Shown: in pieces, positions 1 to 8,853 of the stretch | How the letters are laid out: every line of letters begins with the position of its first letter | Numbering within the stretch: position 1 is the stretch's first letter | NCBI GenBank assembly: GCA_937136455.1 | Contig: CAKZOO010000117.1 | Span: 1-64,000, forward strand | DNA length: 64,000 nucleotides | Reading direction: 5' to 3' | Origin: an uncultured Flavobacteriaceae bacterium | GTDB taxonomy: Bacteria > Bacteroidota > Bacteroidia > Flavobacteriales > Flavobacteriaceae | Made by a program: the position numbers and the translations under genes | Notes under the pieces: generated by a model | Told to the model about the DNA's origin: nothing | Databases searched by the model: none | The model's input: the letters and a program-made list of their open reading frames with translations, nothing else

Positions 1-648
1 AAGAAGTCTGAAAGTAAAACAGTTCAAGGAATTATCAGTGAATCTTCAGATAATATCGCTGATGTGATGAAAAGAACTTCAAGGATTTATGAAAATGTGA
101 TTTCAGGATTGGCAAAGCAAGATGCTCAAAAACTCAAAAAGAGTAAAAAGCAAATTGCGAAGCTAGAAGCGGAAGTGGAAGAACTTCGTAATCACTTATT
201 CTATTTCATTAAGAATTTACATGAGACAAGTGTTAGAGGTAGTAATTTTTATATCACTGTTCTCGCTTATCTTACTGATGTTGCTCAATCTTTAGAATAC
301 ATTGCTAAAAAGAGTTATAAGCATGTGGATCACAACCACAAACCACTTCGATACAATCAAATTAAAGATCTACAAGAGATTCAAGCATTCATATCTGAAT
401 TGCTTACTAAAATTGAAAAGATCTTTAGTGATAAAGATTTCAAGCAATTAGAATTGGTTCTTAAATCAAGAAAAGAAGCTCTAGATTTAATTTCAACAAA
501 AATTGATGAGCAGATCTCTAGAACGAGAACAGAAGAATCATCACCTAAGAATACAACACTTTATTTCAACCTCTTGTTAGAGACTAAAGACTTGGTGAAG
601 TCTGTTATGAATGTAAGTGAAGAATATCACACTTCTGCAAAGAATTAA
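1..648 (+). CDS. Inorganic phosphate transporter, PiT family, C-terminal region (5' partial)
   Basis: The reading frame is open from base 1, so this is the tail (215 residues visible) of a longer protein whose start lies outside the window. The visible part is soluble, charged and helical, with a coiled stretch near the beginning (KKSKKQIAKLEAEVEELRN) followed by PhoU-like helical sequence. The pattern FYFIKNLHETSV ... LAYLTDVAQSLEYI ... SPKNTTLYFNLLLETKDL is what I recognise from the cytoplasmic C-terminal extension of Bacteroidota PiT-type phosphate permeases. The membrane part is not visible, so the assignment rests on that recognition. A phosphate permease fits the phoBR-centred block a few kb downstream. 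The gene ends at a strong hairpin shared with the convergent tyrS. Confidence 0.75.
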   Translation, partial: KKSESKTVQGIISESSDNIADVMKRTSRIYENVISGLAKQDAQKLKKSKKQIAKLEAEVEELRNHLFYFIKNLHETSVRGSNFYITVLAYLTDVAQSLEYIAKKSYKHVDHNHKPLRYNQIKDLQEIQAFISELLTKIEKIFSDKDFKQLELVLKSRKEALDLISTKIDEQISRTRTEESSPKNTTLYFNLLLETKDLVKSVMNVSEEYHTSAKN

Positions 649-669
649 TTAGTAGAAGCATCACAAATA

Positions 670-702
670 AAAAACCGAGTAAATAACTTACTCGGTTTTT
701 TT
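670..702. terminator. Bidirectional rho-independent terminator
   Basis: Stem aaaaaccgagtaa (670-682) pairs with ttactcggttttt (688-700) around a 5-nt loop. It is followed by T's on the + strand and preceded by A's that give a U-tract on the - strand. It lies between the convergent PiT gene and tyrS and can serve both. Confidence 0.9.
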
Positions 703-730
703 ATGCTTAAAAAATAAATAAAAGGTTTTA

Positions 731-2023
731 CTATTCGAATCGAATAATGAAATACTTTTTCTTACCTCTTTGAAGAAGCACATAGCTTCCGTCAATTAGA
801 TCTTGTTCACTTATGGTGTATTCTTCTCCAACCTTTTCTTTATTGAGCGCTATGGAATTTTGTTTGAGCTCTCTTCTGGCTTCTCCGTTAGAGCTTAAGA
901 AATTCGTTTTAGCGGCAAGAGCTCCAATCATATCAAGACCTTCTGCTAATTCTTCTTTTGAGAGAACTGCCTGAGGTACACCTTCAAAAATTTCTAAAAA
1001 GGTTCTCGAATTAAGCCCTTTGACATCTTCTGCAGTCGATTTTCCAAATAGAATTTCACTGGCTTTCACGGCATTGTCTAGGGCTTCCTGTGAGTGAACC
1101 ATAACGGTAACTTCTTCGGCCAATCTTCTTTGAAGTGCTCTTTGATGAGGTGCTTCTCGGTGTGATTCAATCAATTCTTCAATCTCATCTTTTCCTAAAA
1201 GCGTAAAGATTTTGATGTATTTTTCAGCATCTTCATCAGAGGTATTTAACCAATACTGGTAAAAAGCATATGGAGAAGTTCTGTTTTCATCGAGCCAGAT
1301 ATTTCCTCCTTCAGTTTTTCCAAACTTCGTTCCATCTGCTTTGGTAATCAGTGGACAAGTTAAAGCATATCCTTTTCCACCTCCAATTCTTCTGATGAGT
1401 TCCGTTCCTGTGGTAATGTTTCCCCACTGGTCTGAACCGCCCATTTGAAGGGTGCAATTGTGCTCTTTAAAAAGGTGTAAGAAATCATATCCCTGAACGA
1501 GTTGATAGGTGAACTCAGTAAAAGACATTCCTTCTTTTGCCTCAGAAGAGAGTCTTTTCTTTACGGAATCCTTAGCCATCATATAATTAACCGTGATGTG
1601 TTTTCCAACGTCGCGAATAAAAGCTAAGAAACTAAAATCCTTCATCCAGTCATAATTGTTAACGAGCACTGCAGCATTATCTTGATGAGCATCAAAATCT
1701 AAGAAACGCGATAATTGTTCCTTAAGTGCATTTTCATTGTGACGTAGAGTAGCTTCATCGAGAAGATTACGTTCTTGTGATTTTCCAGAGGGGTCTCCAA
1801 TCATTCCAGTTGCTCCTCCAATAAGTGCAAAAGGCTTGTGTCCTGATAACTGAAAATGCTTGAGCATCATCACTCCGACAAGGTGTCCAATATGTAAGGA
1901 GTCAGCCGTTGGGTCAATTCCAACATAGGCTGATTGCATTCCGCTGAGTAAGTGTTCTTCTGTTTCAGGCATCACATCGTGTATCATGCCTCTCCATTTG
2001 AGTTCTTCTACAAAGTTTTTCAC
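731..2023 (-). CDS. tyrS: Tyrosyl-tRNA synthetase
   Basis: Class I aminoacyl-tRNA synthetase that charges tRNA-Tyr in the cytoplasm. The HIGH signature (LHIGHLVG) is at about residues 43-49, the Tyr/tRNA-binding [11 protein letters not shown] segment is in the middle, a KMSKS-type loop appears as KFGKT, and an S4-like RNA-binding domain occupies the last 70 residues. I start at the GTG at 2023 (430 aa, family-typical, beginning [M][11 protein letters not shown]). An in-frame ATG at 2077 would add 18 residues, but it lies upstream of a perfect TATATTTG -7 box at 2042-2049, so the transcript should begin downstream of it. Monocistronic, ending at the shared hairpin at 670-702. Confidence 0.95.
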   Translation of the reverse strand: MKNFVEELKWRGMIHDVMPETEEHLLSGMQSAYVGIDPTADSLHIGHLVGVMMLKHFQLSGHKPFALIGGATGMIGDPSGKSQERNLLDEATLRHNENALKEQLSRFLDFDAHQDNAAVLVNNYDWMKDFSFLAFIRDVGKHITVNYMMAKDSVKKRLSSEAKEGMSFTEFTYQLVQGYDFLHLFKEHNCTLQMGGSDQWGNITTGTELIRRIGGGKGYALTCPLITKADGTKFGKTEGGNIWLDENRTSPYAFYQYWLNTSDEDAEKYIKIFTLLGKDEIEELIESHREAPHQRALQRRLAEEVTVMVHSQEALDNAVKASEILFGKSTAEDVKGLNSRTFLEIFEGVPQAVLSKEELAEGLDMIGALAAKTNFLSSNGEARRELKQNSIALNKEKVGEEYTISEQDLIDGSYVLLQRGKKKYFIIRFE

Positions 2024-2041
2024 TAGATATCGTATTTGTGG

Positions 2042-2049
2042 CAAATATA
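2042..2049 (-). promoter_or_regulatory. -7 promoter box of tyrS
   Basis: Minus-strand TATATTTG matches the Bacteroidota TAnnTTTG consensus exactly and sits 18 nt upstream of the GTG start. It decides against the upstream ATG at 2077. No clear -33 TTG was seen. Confidence 0.6.
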
Positions 2050-2096
2050 AGGATGATTTTATAGAATTGTAGCTCACTTCTAAAGAAGTTCAAAGC

Positions 2097-3074
2097 TTAT
2101 GCAGGATCCATTACCATAAGGTTGCATCCTCTAATGGCGGACTTATCAAATCGACCTAATACTTCAAAAGAGCCATCGGGATATACTTTTCCTAAATCTT
2201 CGGTTGCGATAAAGGCACAGCTCTCCTTATTGGCTAAGTCAATGATGTTAATTCCTCCTGTTTTATGCGTTCCAATGAGCGATAAGGGATCTCTAGTATC
2301 ACGAATAGAGATCTTCATCCAGGGAGGTGTTTTAAACAGTCCGTTTCCTTTGGAATAAGCCTGTGAAAGAAGTTCGGTCATTCCGTATTCAGAGTGAATT
2401 ACGTTGGCTCCAAATCCTTCTTTAAGTAATTTGTGAAGCTCTGCTCTAATGAGTTCTTTTCTCCTTCCTTTCATACCTCCAGTTTCCATAACGATGGTTT
2501 TATGTAGCTCTATTTGATATTCTTCAACAAAATCCAATAGTGCAAAGGATACTCCAATAAGTAAGGTTTTGGTGTTTTTGGATTCTAATTCTTTTAAAGT
2601 TTTAGCTAAGGAATCTAATTCATTGAGATAGAAGCCTGATTGAGGATGCTTGCTTTCTTTAATGAGATCTTCTGCCATATAGATCAATGAGGAGCCTTCA
2701 CGTTCTAAGTAAGAAGGAAGCAATGCTAGAACACAATAATCATTTATAGGGCCATAAAAGTGATTGAAAGCTGTTCTAAAACTCTTAGTGTAGTGATTTA
2801 AGTCTTCGATATAGTGTTTTGAGTTTACACTAGAAGTGGTTCCACTCGAACTAAAGTAAAAATCTCCGGGAGTACCACAATACACTTCTTTAAGTTTAAA
2901 GAATTCTATGGGTAAATAGGGGATATGCTCAAGACGTTGAACTTTTGAGAGATCCACTTTTAATAAATCACAAAACTGACGATAAACCTTGTTGTTTTGA
3001 TGTTGATAGGCAAATAACTCTAAGGCATAAGCCTTAAATTCTTCTTCGGTTTGTATGTTAAAGGGATCGCGCAT
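2097..3074 (-). CDS. LuxE/PaaK-like acyl-protein synthetase (adenylate-forming acyl transferase)
   Basis: 325-residue member of the ANL-type adenylate-forming family, close to LuxE/phenylacetate-CoA-ligase-like proteins common in Bacteroidota and of unknown substrate. The ATP/AMP-binding signature FSSSGTTSS is at about residues 75-83, VIHSEYGMTELLSQAYS forms the second nucleotide-binding motif, and the C-terminal ATEDLGKVYPDGSFEVLGR is the hinge region. No transmembrane segment or carrier-protein domain is seen. The family activates a carboxylate and passes the acyl group to a thiol. The start is ATG 3074: the longer frame begins with a GTG at 3083 that overlaps the -7 box at 3083-3090. The next gene upstream is an unrelated T9SS protein, so context does not identify the acyl substrate. 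Confidence 0.75.
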   Translation of the reverse strand: MRDPFNIQTEEEFKAYALELFAYQHQNNKVYRQFCDLLKVDLSKVQRLEHIPYLPIEFFKLKEVYCGTPGDFYFSSSGTTSSVNSKHYIEDLNHYTKSFRTAFNHFYGPINDYCVLALLPSYLEREGSSLIYMAEDLIKESKHPQSGFYLNELDSLAKTLKELESKNTKTLLIGVSFALLDFVEEYQIELHKTIVMETGGMKGRRKELIRAELHKLLKEGFGANVIHSEYGMTELLSQAYSKGNGLFKTPPWMKISIRDTRDPLSLIGTHKTGGINIIDLANKESCAFIATEDLGKVYPDGSFEVLGRFDKSAIRGCNLMVMDPA

Positions 3075-3082
3075 CTTCAGCA

Positions 3083-3090
3083 CAAAGATA
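3083..3090 (-). promoter_or_regulatory. -7 promoter box of the LuxE-like gene
   Basis: Minus-strand TATCTTTG, a perfect TAnnTTTG, lies 8 nt from the ATG at 3074. If transcription starts about 4 nt past the box, the 5' leader is only about 5 nt. Confidence 0.55.
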
Positions 3091-3104
3091 CATCATTAGA
3101 ACTG

Positions 3105-3407
3105 CTACTTCACAATCAATTTTCTAGTAGAAGTACGATTGTTTTCAGTTACTCGAATCACGTAGATTCCAGCTTCTAAATTTTGAAGGTAAAGTGCTTC
3201 TTGATCGAGAGTGGTTCTGAGCTTCATAGCTCCAAACACATCATAGATGATGATATCTTTACTTTGATTGCTGTCGGTGGCTATATAAACAACTCCTTGA
3301 GTAACTGGGTTTGGGTAGATGTTGAGTCCTGGTACTTCATTAGTCTCTTGAGCTACAGAGATACCTATAGCTGCAATGAAAAACAATATGAAATACCATT
3401 TTTTCAT
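3105..3407 (-). CDS. Small secreted protein consisting of a T9SS type A sorting domain
   Basis: 100 residues. The N-terminal signal peptide (MKKWYFILFFIAAIGISVAQ) is followed directly by a sorting domain: LNIYPNPVTQGVVYI, then IIIYDVFGAMKL, then LEAGIYVIRVTENNRTSTRKLIVK. These are the N-terminal PNP motif, the central beta-strand and the terminal GxYxx(V)...KLIVK block of the TIGR04183-type C-terminal domain that directs proteins through the type IX secretion system to the cell surface. Only about five residues separate the signal peptide from the domain, so there is essentially no passenger. It is separated from the lipoprotein gene upstream (3546-5756) by a terminator and so is its own unit. 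Confidence 0.85.
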   Translation of the reverse strand: MKKWYFILFFIAAIGISVAQETNEVPGLNIYPNPVTQGVVYIATDSNQSKDIIIYDVFGAMKLRTTLDQEALYLQNLEAGIYVIRVTENNRTSTRKLIVK

Positions 3408-3495
3408 CGTGAGACGAGTGAGTGAGTTGTTAGTTAAAAAAGTTTAGTTAGCTAAAGATAAAAAATAAAAGCTAATAATACTTTAAATAAAACAT

Positions 3496-3520
3496 AAAAA
3501 AAGCCCCAAAAAAGGGGCTC
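3496..3520 (-). terminator. Rho-independent terminator after the beta-helix lipoprotein gene
   Basis: On the minus strand the stem AGCCCC/GGGGCT surrounds a T6 loop and is followed by a run of seven T's. It lies 26 bp beyond the stop of the 3546-5756 gene. Confidence 0.9.
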
Positions 3521-3545
3521 TGTTTATTAAAATCACAAAAGTAGC

Positions 3546-5756
3546 TTATTGCTTTATCCAAGCAGCTGCCCAATCAGGGATAGCGGCTCCATTTCCAGCA
3601 CCTGTAGCTGTTCCTTCAGTGATATGATCTGCTACAGCTGCGTAATCTGATATTACAAATCCTTCAGCTTTATTGTCATATTGTATATTGGTAATTGTTA
3701 AATCGCCACCATCGATTCTTGCGATAGCATTGGTATCTGTAGTTTTTACTTTAACCGCTTTGTCAATTCCAGAAGTGTAGAAATTGTCGATTGTGAATTT
3801 TCCTCCACCTTCTTTGAAATAAAGTGCTCCTTCGGTTACAGGGCCTACCACAGTAATATTTGAAAGTGTTGTAGTGGTCATAGGTGTTGCAGCACCGTTG
3901 TCACCGTTATTAGATCCTTCAATACCTGCTTTAGCACCTCCTTTGATATACCAATGAGATCCAGTACCGTTCCATCCGTCTGCAAAATCGATTGAATCAT
4001 CACCTGAGTTGATCGATACTAAGTGAGTTGCATTTACGGTACCTCCGAAGAATTCTAATCCATCATCTCCACCTTCATAGGATTGAACATAATCAACTGT
4101 AGTTCCAGAACCAACTCCGAAAAAGGATACTCCGTTAAATTCTTTTGAAGAGTTGAAAGTCGCACCAGTATACTCTACTCTTAAGTATTTTAAAACACCA
4201 GAGTTATCATCTGTAACTGTTCCTCCGTAAGTCAAATCAGCAACTTCAGAAGTAGCAGTAGCACCTACGTTAGTTGGAGCTTTTCCGCAAAGCACTAATC
4301 CTCCCCAGTCACCTGCAGCAGGAGTACTTGCACTAGAAGTCATAATAACTGGAGCATCAGCAGTCCCATTGACGAAAATTTGTCCACCTTGAGCCACAGC
4401 GATATAAGAAGAAGTTCCTCCAGTAGCTTTGATGATGGTTCCTGCAGGGATGGTTAATGAACCTCCGTCTTTAATTACAAGAGATCCTGATAAGTAGTAC
4501 TCGATTGAAGCATCTAAACTGATATCAGTTGAGATTTCTCCTTGAATATTTTCAGTAGTTGCAGCTGTCGTGTTATCAAGTCCAATAGTCCAACCTTGAG
4601 TCCAACTTGGAGCAGCAGCACCAGATCCAGCACCTGTAGTGATTCCCTCAGAAATAAACGATTGAGTAGCACCAGTGTAGTCATGAGCTATAAATCCTTC
4701 AGCTGAATCTGCAAATTGTACGTTAGTCATTATAAGATCACCAGCTTCAATACGATCAGAAGCATTGGTGTCTGTACTTTTTACTTTGACACCTAAGTTA
4801 ACTCCCTTAGCGTAGAAGTTGTCAATGGTGAATTTACCTCCACCTTCTTTGAAGTATAGAGCCCCTTCACTTACAGGTCCAACAACAGAGATGTTTGATA
4901 GGGTAGCAGTTGTCATTGGAGTCGCAGCACCGTTATCACCGTTGTTTGAACCTTCGATACCAGCCTTAGCACCTCCTAAGATGTACCAGTAGGATCCATT
5001 TCCAGACCATCCGTCAGCAAAGTCGATAGAGTCATCTCCAGAGTTGACAGAAACTAAGTGTGACGGGTTAACGGTACCTCCGAAGAACTCTAAACCATCA
5101 TCACCACCTTCATAAGATTGAACGTAGTCAACTGTTGTTCCAGCACCCACTCCAAAGAATGATACACCGTTAAATTCTTTTGAAGAGTTGAAAGTCGCAC
5201 CAGTATACTCTACTCTTAAATACTTTAATACTCCAGAAGAATCGTTCGCATCTGTACCTCCATAAGTTAAATCAGCAACTTCAGAAGTTGCTGTTGCACC
5301 TACGTTTGTAGGAGCTTTTCCACAAAGCACTAATCCTCCCCAGTCACCTGCAGCTGGTGTTTCTGCAGCTGAAGTCATTACTACTGGATTTGAAGAAGTA
5401 CCGTTCACATAAATGAGTCCACCTTGAGCAACAGCAATATAAGAAGAAGTTCCACCTGATGCTTTGATTACTGTTCCGGCTGGGATGGTTAGAGATCCCC
5501 CTTCACGAACGACTAAAGCTCCAGTTAAATCGTATTCAATAGATGCATCTAATACTACTGCATCTGAAATATCACCTGATAATTCATTATTTACAGGACA
5601 TTCATTTCCAGAAGAACCTCCACAATCGATTCCAGTCTCATCTCCATCTTGAATTCCATTGGAATGAATATCTACTACAGGAGTTTCATCTTTTATACAA
5701 GAACTCGCTGTTAGTACTAATGATAGTAAAGCAAATTTTAAAATTGATTTTTTCAT
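3546..5756 (-). CDS. Outer-membrane beta-helix lipoprotein with an internal tandem duplication
   Basis: 736 residues with a lipoprotein signal (MKKSILKFALLSLVLTASSC, lipid Cys20). A short Cys-containing segment follows (SNGIQDGDETGIDCGG, residues 32-47), a motif often seen at the N-terminus of Bacteroidota surface lipoproteins. The rest is two near-identical halves, about residues 61-405 and 406-736, each rich in Gly/Asn/Ser/Thr with the runs EFNGVSFFGVG, SYEGGDDGLEFFGGTVN and SGDDSIDFADGW. This composition suggests a right-handed parallel beta-helix. Homologues are sometimes labelled 'multidrug transporter', but no membrane segment supports that. It follows a TonB-dependent receptor gene with a weaker terminator in between and is probably that receptor's surface partner. 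The phosphate role is inferred only from the neighbouring phoBR and repeat arrays. Confidence 0.75.
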   Translation of the reverse strand: MKKSILKFALLSLVLTASSCIKDETPVVDIHSNGIQDGDETGIDCGGSSGNECPVNNELSGDISDAVVLDASIEYDLTGALVVREGGSLTIPAGTVIKASGGTSSYIAVAQGGLIYVNGTSSNPVVMTSAAETPAAGDWGGLVLCGKAPTNVGATATSEVADLTYGGTDANDSSGVLKYLRVEYTGATFNSSKEFNGVSFFGVGAGTTVDYVQSYEGGDDGLEFFGGTVNPSHLVSVNSGDDSIDFADGWSGNGSYWYILGGAKAGIEGSNNGDNGAATPMTTATLSNISVVGPVSEGALYFKEGGGKFTIDNFYAKGVNLGVKVKSTDTNASDRIEAGDLIMTNVQFADSAEGFIAHDYTGATQSFISEGITTGAGSGAAAPSWTQGWTIGLDNTTAATTENIQGEISTDISLDASIEYYLSGSLVIKDGGSLTIPAGTIIKATGGTSSYIAVAQGGQIFVNGTADAPVIMTSSASTPAAGDWGGLVLCGKAPTNVGATATSEVADLTYGGTVTDDNSGVLKYLRVEYTGATFNSSKEFNGVSFFGVGSGTTVDYVQSYEGGDDGLEFFGGTVNATHLVSINSGDDSIDFADGWNGTGSHWYIKGGAKAGIEGSNNGDNGAATPMTTTTLSNITVVGPVTEGALYFKEGGGKFTIDNFYTSGIDKAVKVKTTDTNAIARIDGGDLTITNIQYDNKAEGFVISDYAAVADHITEGTATGAGNGAAIPDWAAAWIKQ
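3549..5576 (-). repeat. Two ~1-kb in-frame tandem repeats inside the beta-helix lipoprotein gene
   Basis: Unit 1 is about 4542-5576 and unit 2 about 3549-4541 (minus-strand order). Long protein blocks are identical between units: the segment from WGGLVLCGKAP through SEVADLTYGG, and RVEYTGATFNSSKEFNGVSFFGVG. At DNA level the segment gaagagttgaaagtcgcacc recurs exactly (4149-4168 and 5184-5203), while other stretches differ mainly at third positions. This implies an old duplication with partial homogenisation. Confidence 0.9.
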
Positions 5757-5795
5757 TATTTAATTTTAATTGATTTATGTTTTAAATTCTGAAAC

Positions 5796-5826
5796 AAAAA
5801 AACGCCTAGTATTTAAACTAAGCGTT
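5796..5826 (-). terminator. Intercistronic rho-independent terminator
   Basis: Minus-strand stem aacgcttagt/actaggcgtt (5817-5826 with 5801-5810, one G-U pair), 6-nt loop, then a T-run. It lies between the TonB-dependent receptor and the lipoprotein gene and could set a receptor:lipoprotein ratio by partial readthrough. Confidence 0.75.
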
Positions 5827-5861
5827 AGTGATAATTTACCTTTATGTAATGCTTGTATTAA

Positions 5862-8687
5862 CTAAAAGTTATAGGATAAAGAAAGCTTAACGGTAGCTCC
5901 TCGCTTATATGAAAGCACCTCAATATTTTGAATGTCTTGAATTCTCAATACTTCCGGATTTAAGATGTTTTTAGCACTAAGACCAAGACTTAGGTTTTTT
6001 GTGAGATCCGATTTAACAATGAGATCCAAGCTTCCTAATCCTTTGTCTACTAAATTTCCTTTTCCTTCGGTTCCTAAGGCATAGATTCGATCTGAGTAAT
6101 AGTTGTATGCAGCAGTAGCACTTAAATTGCGATCTTTTTCAAATTCTTTAGAAAAACTGATATCAGCGTTGAGTAACAAATCGGATGCTCCAGTGAGTTT
6201 ATTCGAACTATTGGTGAAATCCACACTAAGTGGTAAGATTCCAGCAGCAGTGGTTTCATCGATTACTTTTTGAGCATCGAGTTCTTGATTGGAAATCAAA
6301 TAAGAGGCATTAAATCCAAAAGTCATTAGGGTTTTTAAGAATCCAGATTCTGTTTCAGTTTCGTGATTGATCAGATCTTTTCTCGTTTCGAATTCGATAC
6401 CAAATACCGTAGCACTATCTCCTGTGTTGACATAACTTAAATCATTAGTTGCTGAGTTAACCGTTACATCGTTGATGGGGTTTTGGATGTATTTTGCAAA
6501 ACCTCCTACAGAGATAAGCTCCGAGCGCTTTGGAAAGAGCTCCCACTTAGCATCAAAGTTATAATCTGTTGAGGCGTAAAGGGATGGGTTTCCAAATGAT
6601 ACCTGAGTCACATCTTCGTATTGGAACAATGCGCGTTCTTTGAATTGAGGTAGTGTATAGGTCTTACTCGCTGCTAATTTTAAGTTTTGATCTTCTTTCA
6701 AAGCAACTTTGATACTTGCTGTAGGTAAGAATTCAGTAGCATTAAAAGAAGCAGTACCCCCAGTTGGATCTAAAGAAGTACTCCAGTTAATCGTCTGATT
6801 TATTTTTTCAGCTCTTAATCCAACTACTGCAGTTGTTTTGTCTGATAATTTGTAGGTCAAATTGGTATAGGCAGCATGGATATTTTGAGTTCCGTCATAC
6901 GTTTGTGGAACAAGAGCAGAGGGGGTGTTTAAATTCCCTCTAAAGGTTTCGATAGAGAACAATCCAGCGTTTCTGTTTTCTAGATTGAAATAACTGTCGA
7001 GATTGTGAACATCCTCAACAATTGGCTGGTCTACAACAGCACCGTAAAGACGTCTTGTAATTCTAAAGTTGAATTGAGTCGCCTTAAAGTCTACTGATTT
7101 CATACGTCCGTTGTATCCAAAAGTGAGAATACCATCGTATAAATCATCTTCATTTTTCTTGAATTTGTACACTGCTTCAAAGTTTGCAGCAAATTCTTCT
7201 TCACTTAAGTTTTGAAAAAAGCGGTGGTTGTCTGAGCTGTTCAATGTTTGTTGAAAAGACTTTGGACCCTCTGGATTATCCCAATTATCAGGAGAAATCA
7301 TTGTTTGTCTTCTGTCAGGAATCACATTTTGAGTGATGTTAAAAGATGTACCCCAATTTACAGCGAAGCTGTCGCTCAGTTGATGCTCTCCTAACAATTG
7401 ATTTACTAGTAGTACAGTGCGATCAAATACAGAGCGTTGTACAACAGCTCCTCCTTCGGGCGCATAATCAAATGCGTCTACGACACCATAGTACTCATTT
7501 TGAGATTGAGAAGAAGTATTGGTATACAAGCTGTTAAACTGCAAGAAGTGTTTTAAGTGACGAACACCGATGGTTCCCATTGCTGTGGAGTTGGTGTTGT
7601 ACTTGAAGGAATCATAAGTAAAATCTCTTCTAGCTAAACCAGAGACAGTAATACCTCCTCTAACGATTCCGTTTTGATAACTGAAATTATTATCGTGAGA
7701 AGCCATTCCAAAGAAATTCACCTTGGTGTTTTCTCCTAAATAAAATGATAAACCTCCTTTTAAAGAAGCGTTTCTATTGATAGGGTTATTCTCAATAGTT
7801 CGGTCCCAACTCGTTGTAAAGTTGTAATTGTTTAGCGGAAATAAAGGATAGGATTGATAATAAAATCCTGATTTGTTAGGACCGTCGTTTAGGTAAAAGG
7901 TATCTGCTTTTGACACTTCCGTGTTCACTCCTGAACCTAAAGAAATATCAATAAATGAAGTTCCTTTAAAGTCTTTAGTTTTAATATTGATATTCGCACC
8001 AGAAAAATCTCCGTAGTTGGAAGCGATAAATGTTTTGTCGATACCTATGTATTCTACAATGTCGGTAGTAAACATTCCCAGTTCGATATTCTTTCTTGAA
8101 GGATTGTTTGAAGGTAAAGGAAGTTTATTCAGTGTGGTCATATTGTAGCGATCACCCAATCCTCTAACAAAGATGGTTCCGCTACCTTCTTGTTTTGATA
8201 CCCCAGTAGTCTTTGTAACCGCAGTGGCTGCATCGCCAACCCCTTTTTTTGCAAGTTCTTGTGATCCAATTGCTGTAGACATTGCCACAGCATTTTTTTG
8301 TTCTACTAAAAGTGCCGCTTCTGATTCTTTTGAAGTCGTTGTTACGACAACTACTTCTTCCAGAGCCATTCCTTGAGAGGCTCCTAATGAAAAGTCTGCT
8401 TTAGTAATCTCTCCAGCTTTTACAACAATGTTTTCAGCTGTGATGGTTTCATAACCTAAGAAGCTTATTTCTAAGGTATAAGTTCCAGGTTCTAGATTGT
8501 TGAACTCATAAAGGCCATCAAAATCAGAAGTGGTTCCCAGTGAAGTTCCTTTGATGAGGATATTTCCGAAGACTAAAGGCTCGTCATTGAGCTCTTTGTC
8601 GGTAAGTTTTCCTTGAATTGTTCCTGTTTCTTGAGCGAATGAAATCGCAGTTGCAAGTACAAATAATGCTAGGTAAATTTTTTTCAT
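5862..8687 (-). CDS. TonB-dependent receptor with CarboxypepD_reg-like N-terminal domain
   Basis: 941 residues. Signal peptide MKKIYLALFVLATAISFAQ, then a CarboxypepD_reg-like beta-sandwich (about 22-105, GKLTDKELNDEPLVFGNILI ... FLGYETI). The plug domain (about 120-240) has the FVRGLGDRYNMTTLNKLPLP and NYGDFSGANINIKTKDF segments, and the remainder forms a long 22-strand-type barrel ending in Phe (KLSLSYNF). It should import a ligand across the outer membrane using TonB energy. The beta-helix lipoprotein downstream is its likely partner. It is not SusC-like, since no SusD lies beside it. The upstream region carries 11-bp phased repeats resembling the PhoB boxes near phoB. The ligand is unknown; a phosphorus source is a context-based guess. 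Confidence 0.88.
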   Translation of the reverse strand: MKKIYLALFVLATAISFAQETGTIQGKLTDKELNDEPLVFGNILIKGTSLGTTSDFDGLYEFNNLEPGTYTLEISFLGYETITAENIVVKAGEITKADFSLGASQGMALEEVVVVTTTSKESEAALLVEQKNAVAMSTAIGSQELAKKGVGDAATAVTKTTGVSKQEGSGTIFVRGLGDRYNMTTLNKLPLPSNNPSRKNIELGMFTTDIVEYIGIDKTFIASNYGDFSGANINIKTKDFKGTSFIDISLGSGVNTEVSKADTFYLNDGPNKSGFYYQSYPLFPLNNYNFTTSWDRTIENNPINRNASLKGGLSFYLGENTKVNFFGMASHDNNFSYQNGIVRGGITVSGLARRDFTYDSFKYNTNSTAMGTIGVRHLKHFLQFNSLYTNTSSQSQNEYYGVVDAFDYAPEGGAVVQRSVFDRTVLLVNQLLGEHQLSDSFAVNWGTSFNITQNVIPDRRQTMISPDNWDNPEGPKSFQQTLNSSDNHRFFQNLSEEEFAANFEAVYKFKKNEDDLYDGILTFGYNGRMKSVDFKATQFNFRITRRLYGAVVDQPIVEDVHNLDSYFNLENRNAGLFSIETFRGNLNTPSALVPQTYDGTQNIHAAYTNLTYKLSDKTTAVVGLRAEKINQTINWSTSLDPTGGTASFNATEFLPTASIKVALKEDQNLKLAASKTYTLPQFKERALFQYEDVTQVSFGNPSLYASTDYNFDAKWELFPKRSELISVGGFAKYIQNPINDVTVNSATNDLSYVNTGDSATVFGIEFETRKDLINHETETESGFLKTLMTFGFNASYLISNQELDAQKVIDETTAAGILPLSVDFTNSSNKLTGASDLLLNADISFSKEFEKDRNLSATAAYNYYSDRIYALGTEGKGNLVDKGLGSLDLIVKSDLTKNLSLGLSAKNILNPEVLRIQDIQNIEVLSYKRGATVKLSLSYNF

Positions 8688-8708
8688 TTCGAATCGTTAA
8701 ATTTTCTG

Positions 8709-8803
8709 CAAATAACGTGAGCAAGCCTTAGAAAAAGGTTAGCATAACTTTACTAAACTTCTATATTAAAGTTATGCTTAGGTTAAGAGAATCTTAAATT
8801 AAG
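8709..8803 (-). promoter_or_regulatory. Promoter region of the TonB-dependent receptor with 11-bp phased GTTA repeats and an inverted repeat
   Basis: A degenerate -7 box (GTTATTTG on the minus strand, 8709-8716) lies 21 nt upstream of the ATG. Further upstream, read on the + strand, units starting at 8738, 8749, 8760, 8771, 8782 and 8793 begin GTTA, TTTA, TCTA, GTTA, GTTA and CTTA, exactly 11 bp apart. The same stretch contains a perfect 12-bp inverted repeat, agcataacttta (8741-8752) and taaagttatgct (8767-8778). The repeats run opposite to the gene, unlike those at phoB, so assignment to PhoB is tentative. Confidence 0.45.
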
Positions 8804-8807
8804 ACAC

Positions 8808-8833
8808 AAAAAAACCCCCTTGAAAAGGAGGTT
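8808..8833 (-). terminator. Rho-independent terminator after the small CarboxypepD_reg gene
   Basis: Minus-strand stem aacctcctt/aagggggtt (8825-8833 with 8813-8821, one G-U pair), 3-nt loop, then seven T's. It separates the 8854-9189 gene from the receptor gene, so the receptor has its own promoter. Confidence 0.88.
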
Positions 8834-8853
8834 GTATAGAGTCTGGATAAGCC

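Noticed and set aside
2024..2077. Extended tyrS start at ATG 2077
   Set aside because: It lies upstream of the perfect -7 box at 2042-2049, and the extra residues are not typical of TyrRS.
3549..5576. CRISPR or satellite-like repeat
   Set aside because: The repeat is two ~1-kb in-frame protein units, not short spaced repeats.
3546..5756. Annotation as a multidrug transporter
   Set aside because: The protein is a lipid-anchored beta-rich protein without membrane helices.
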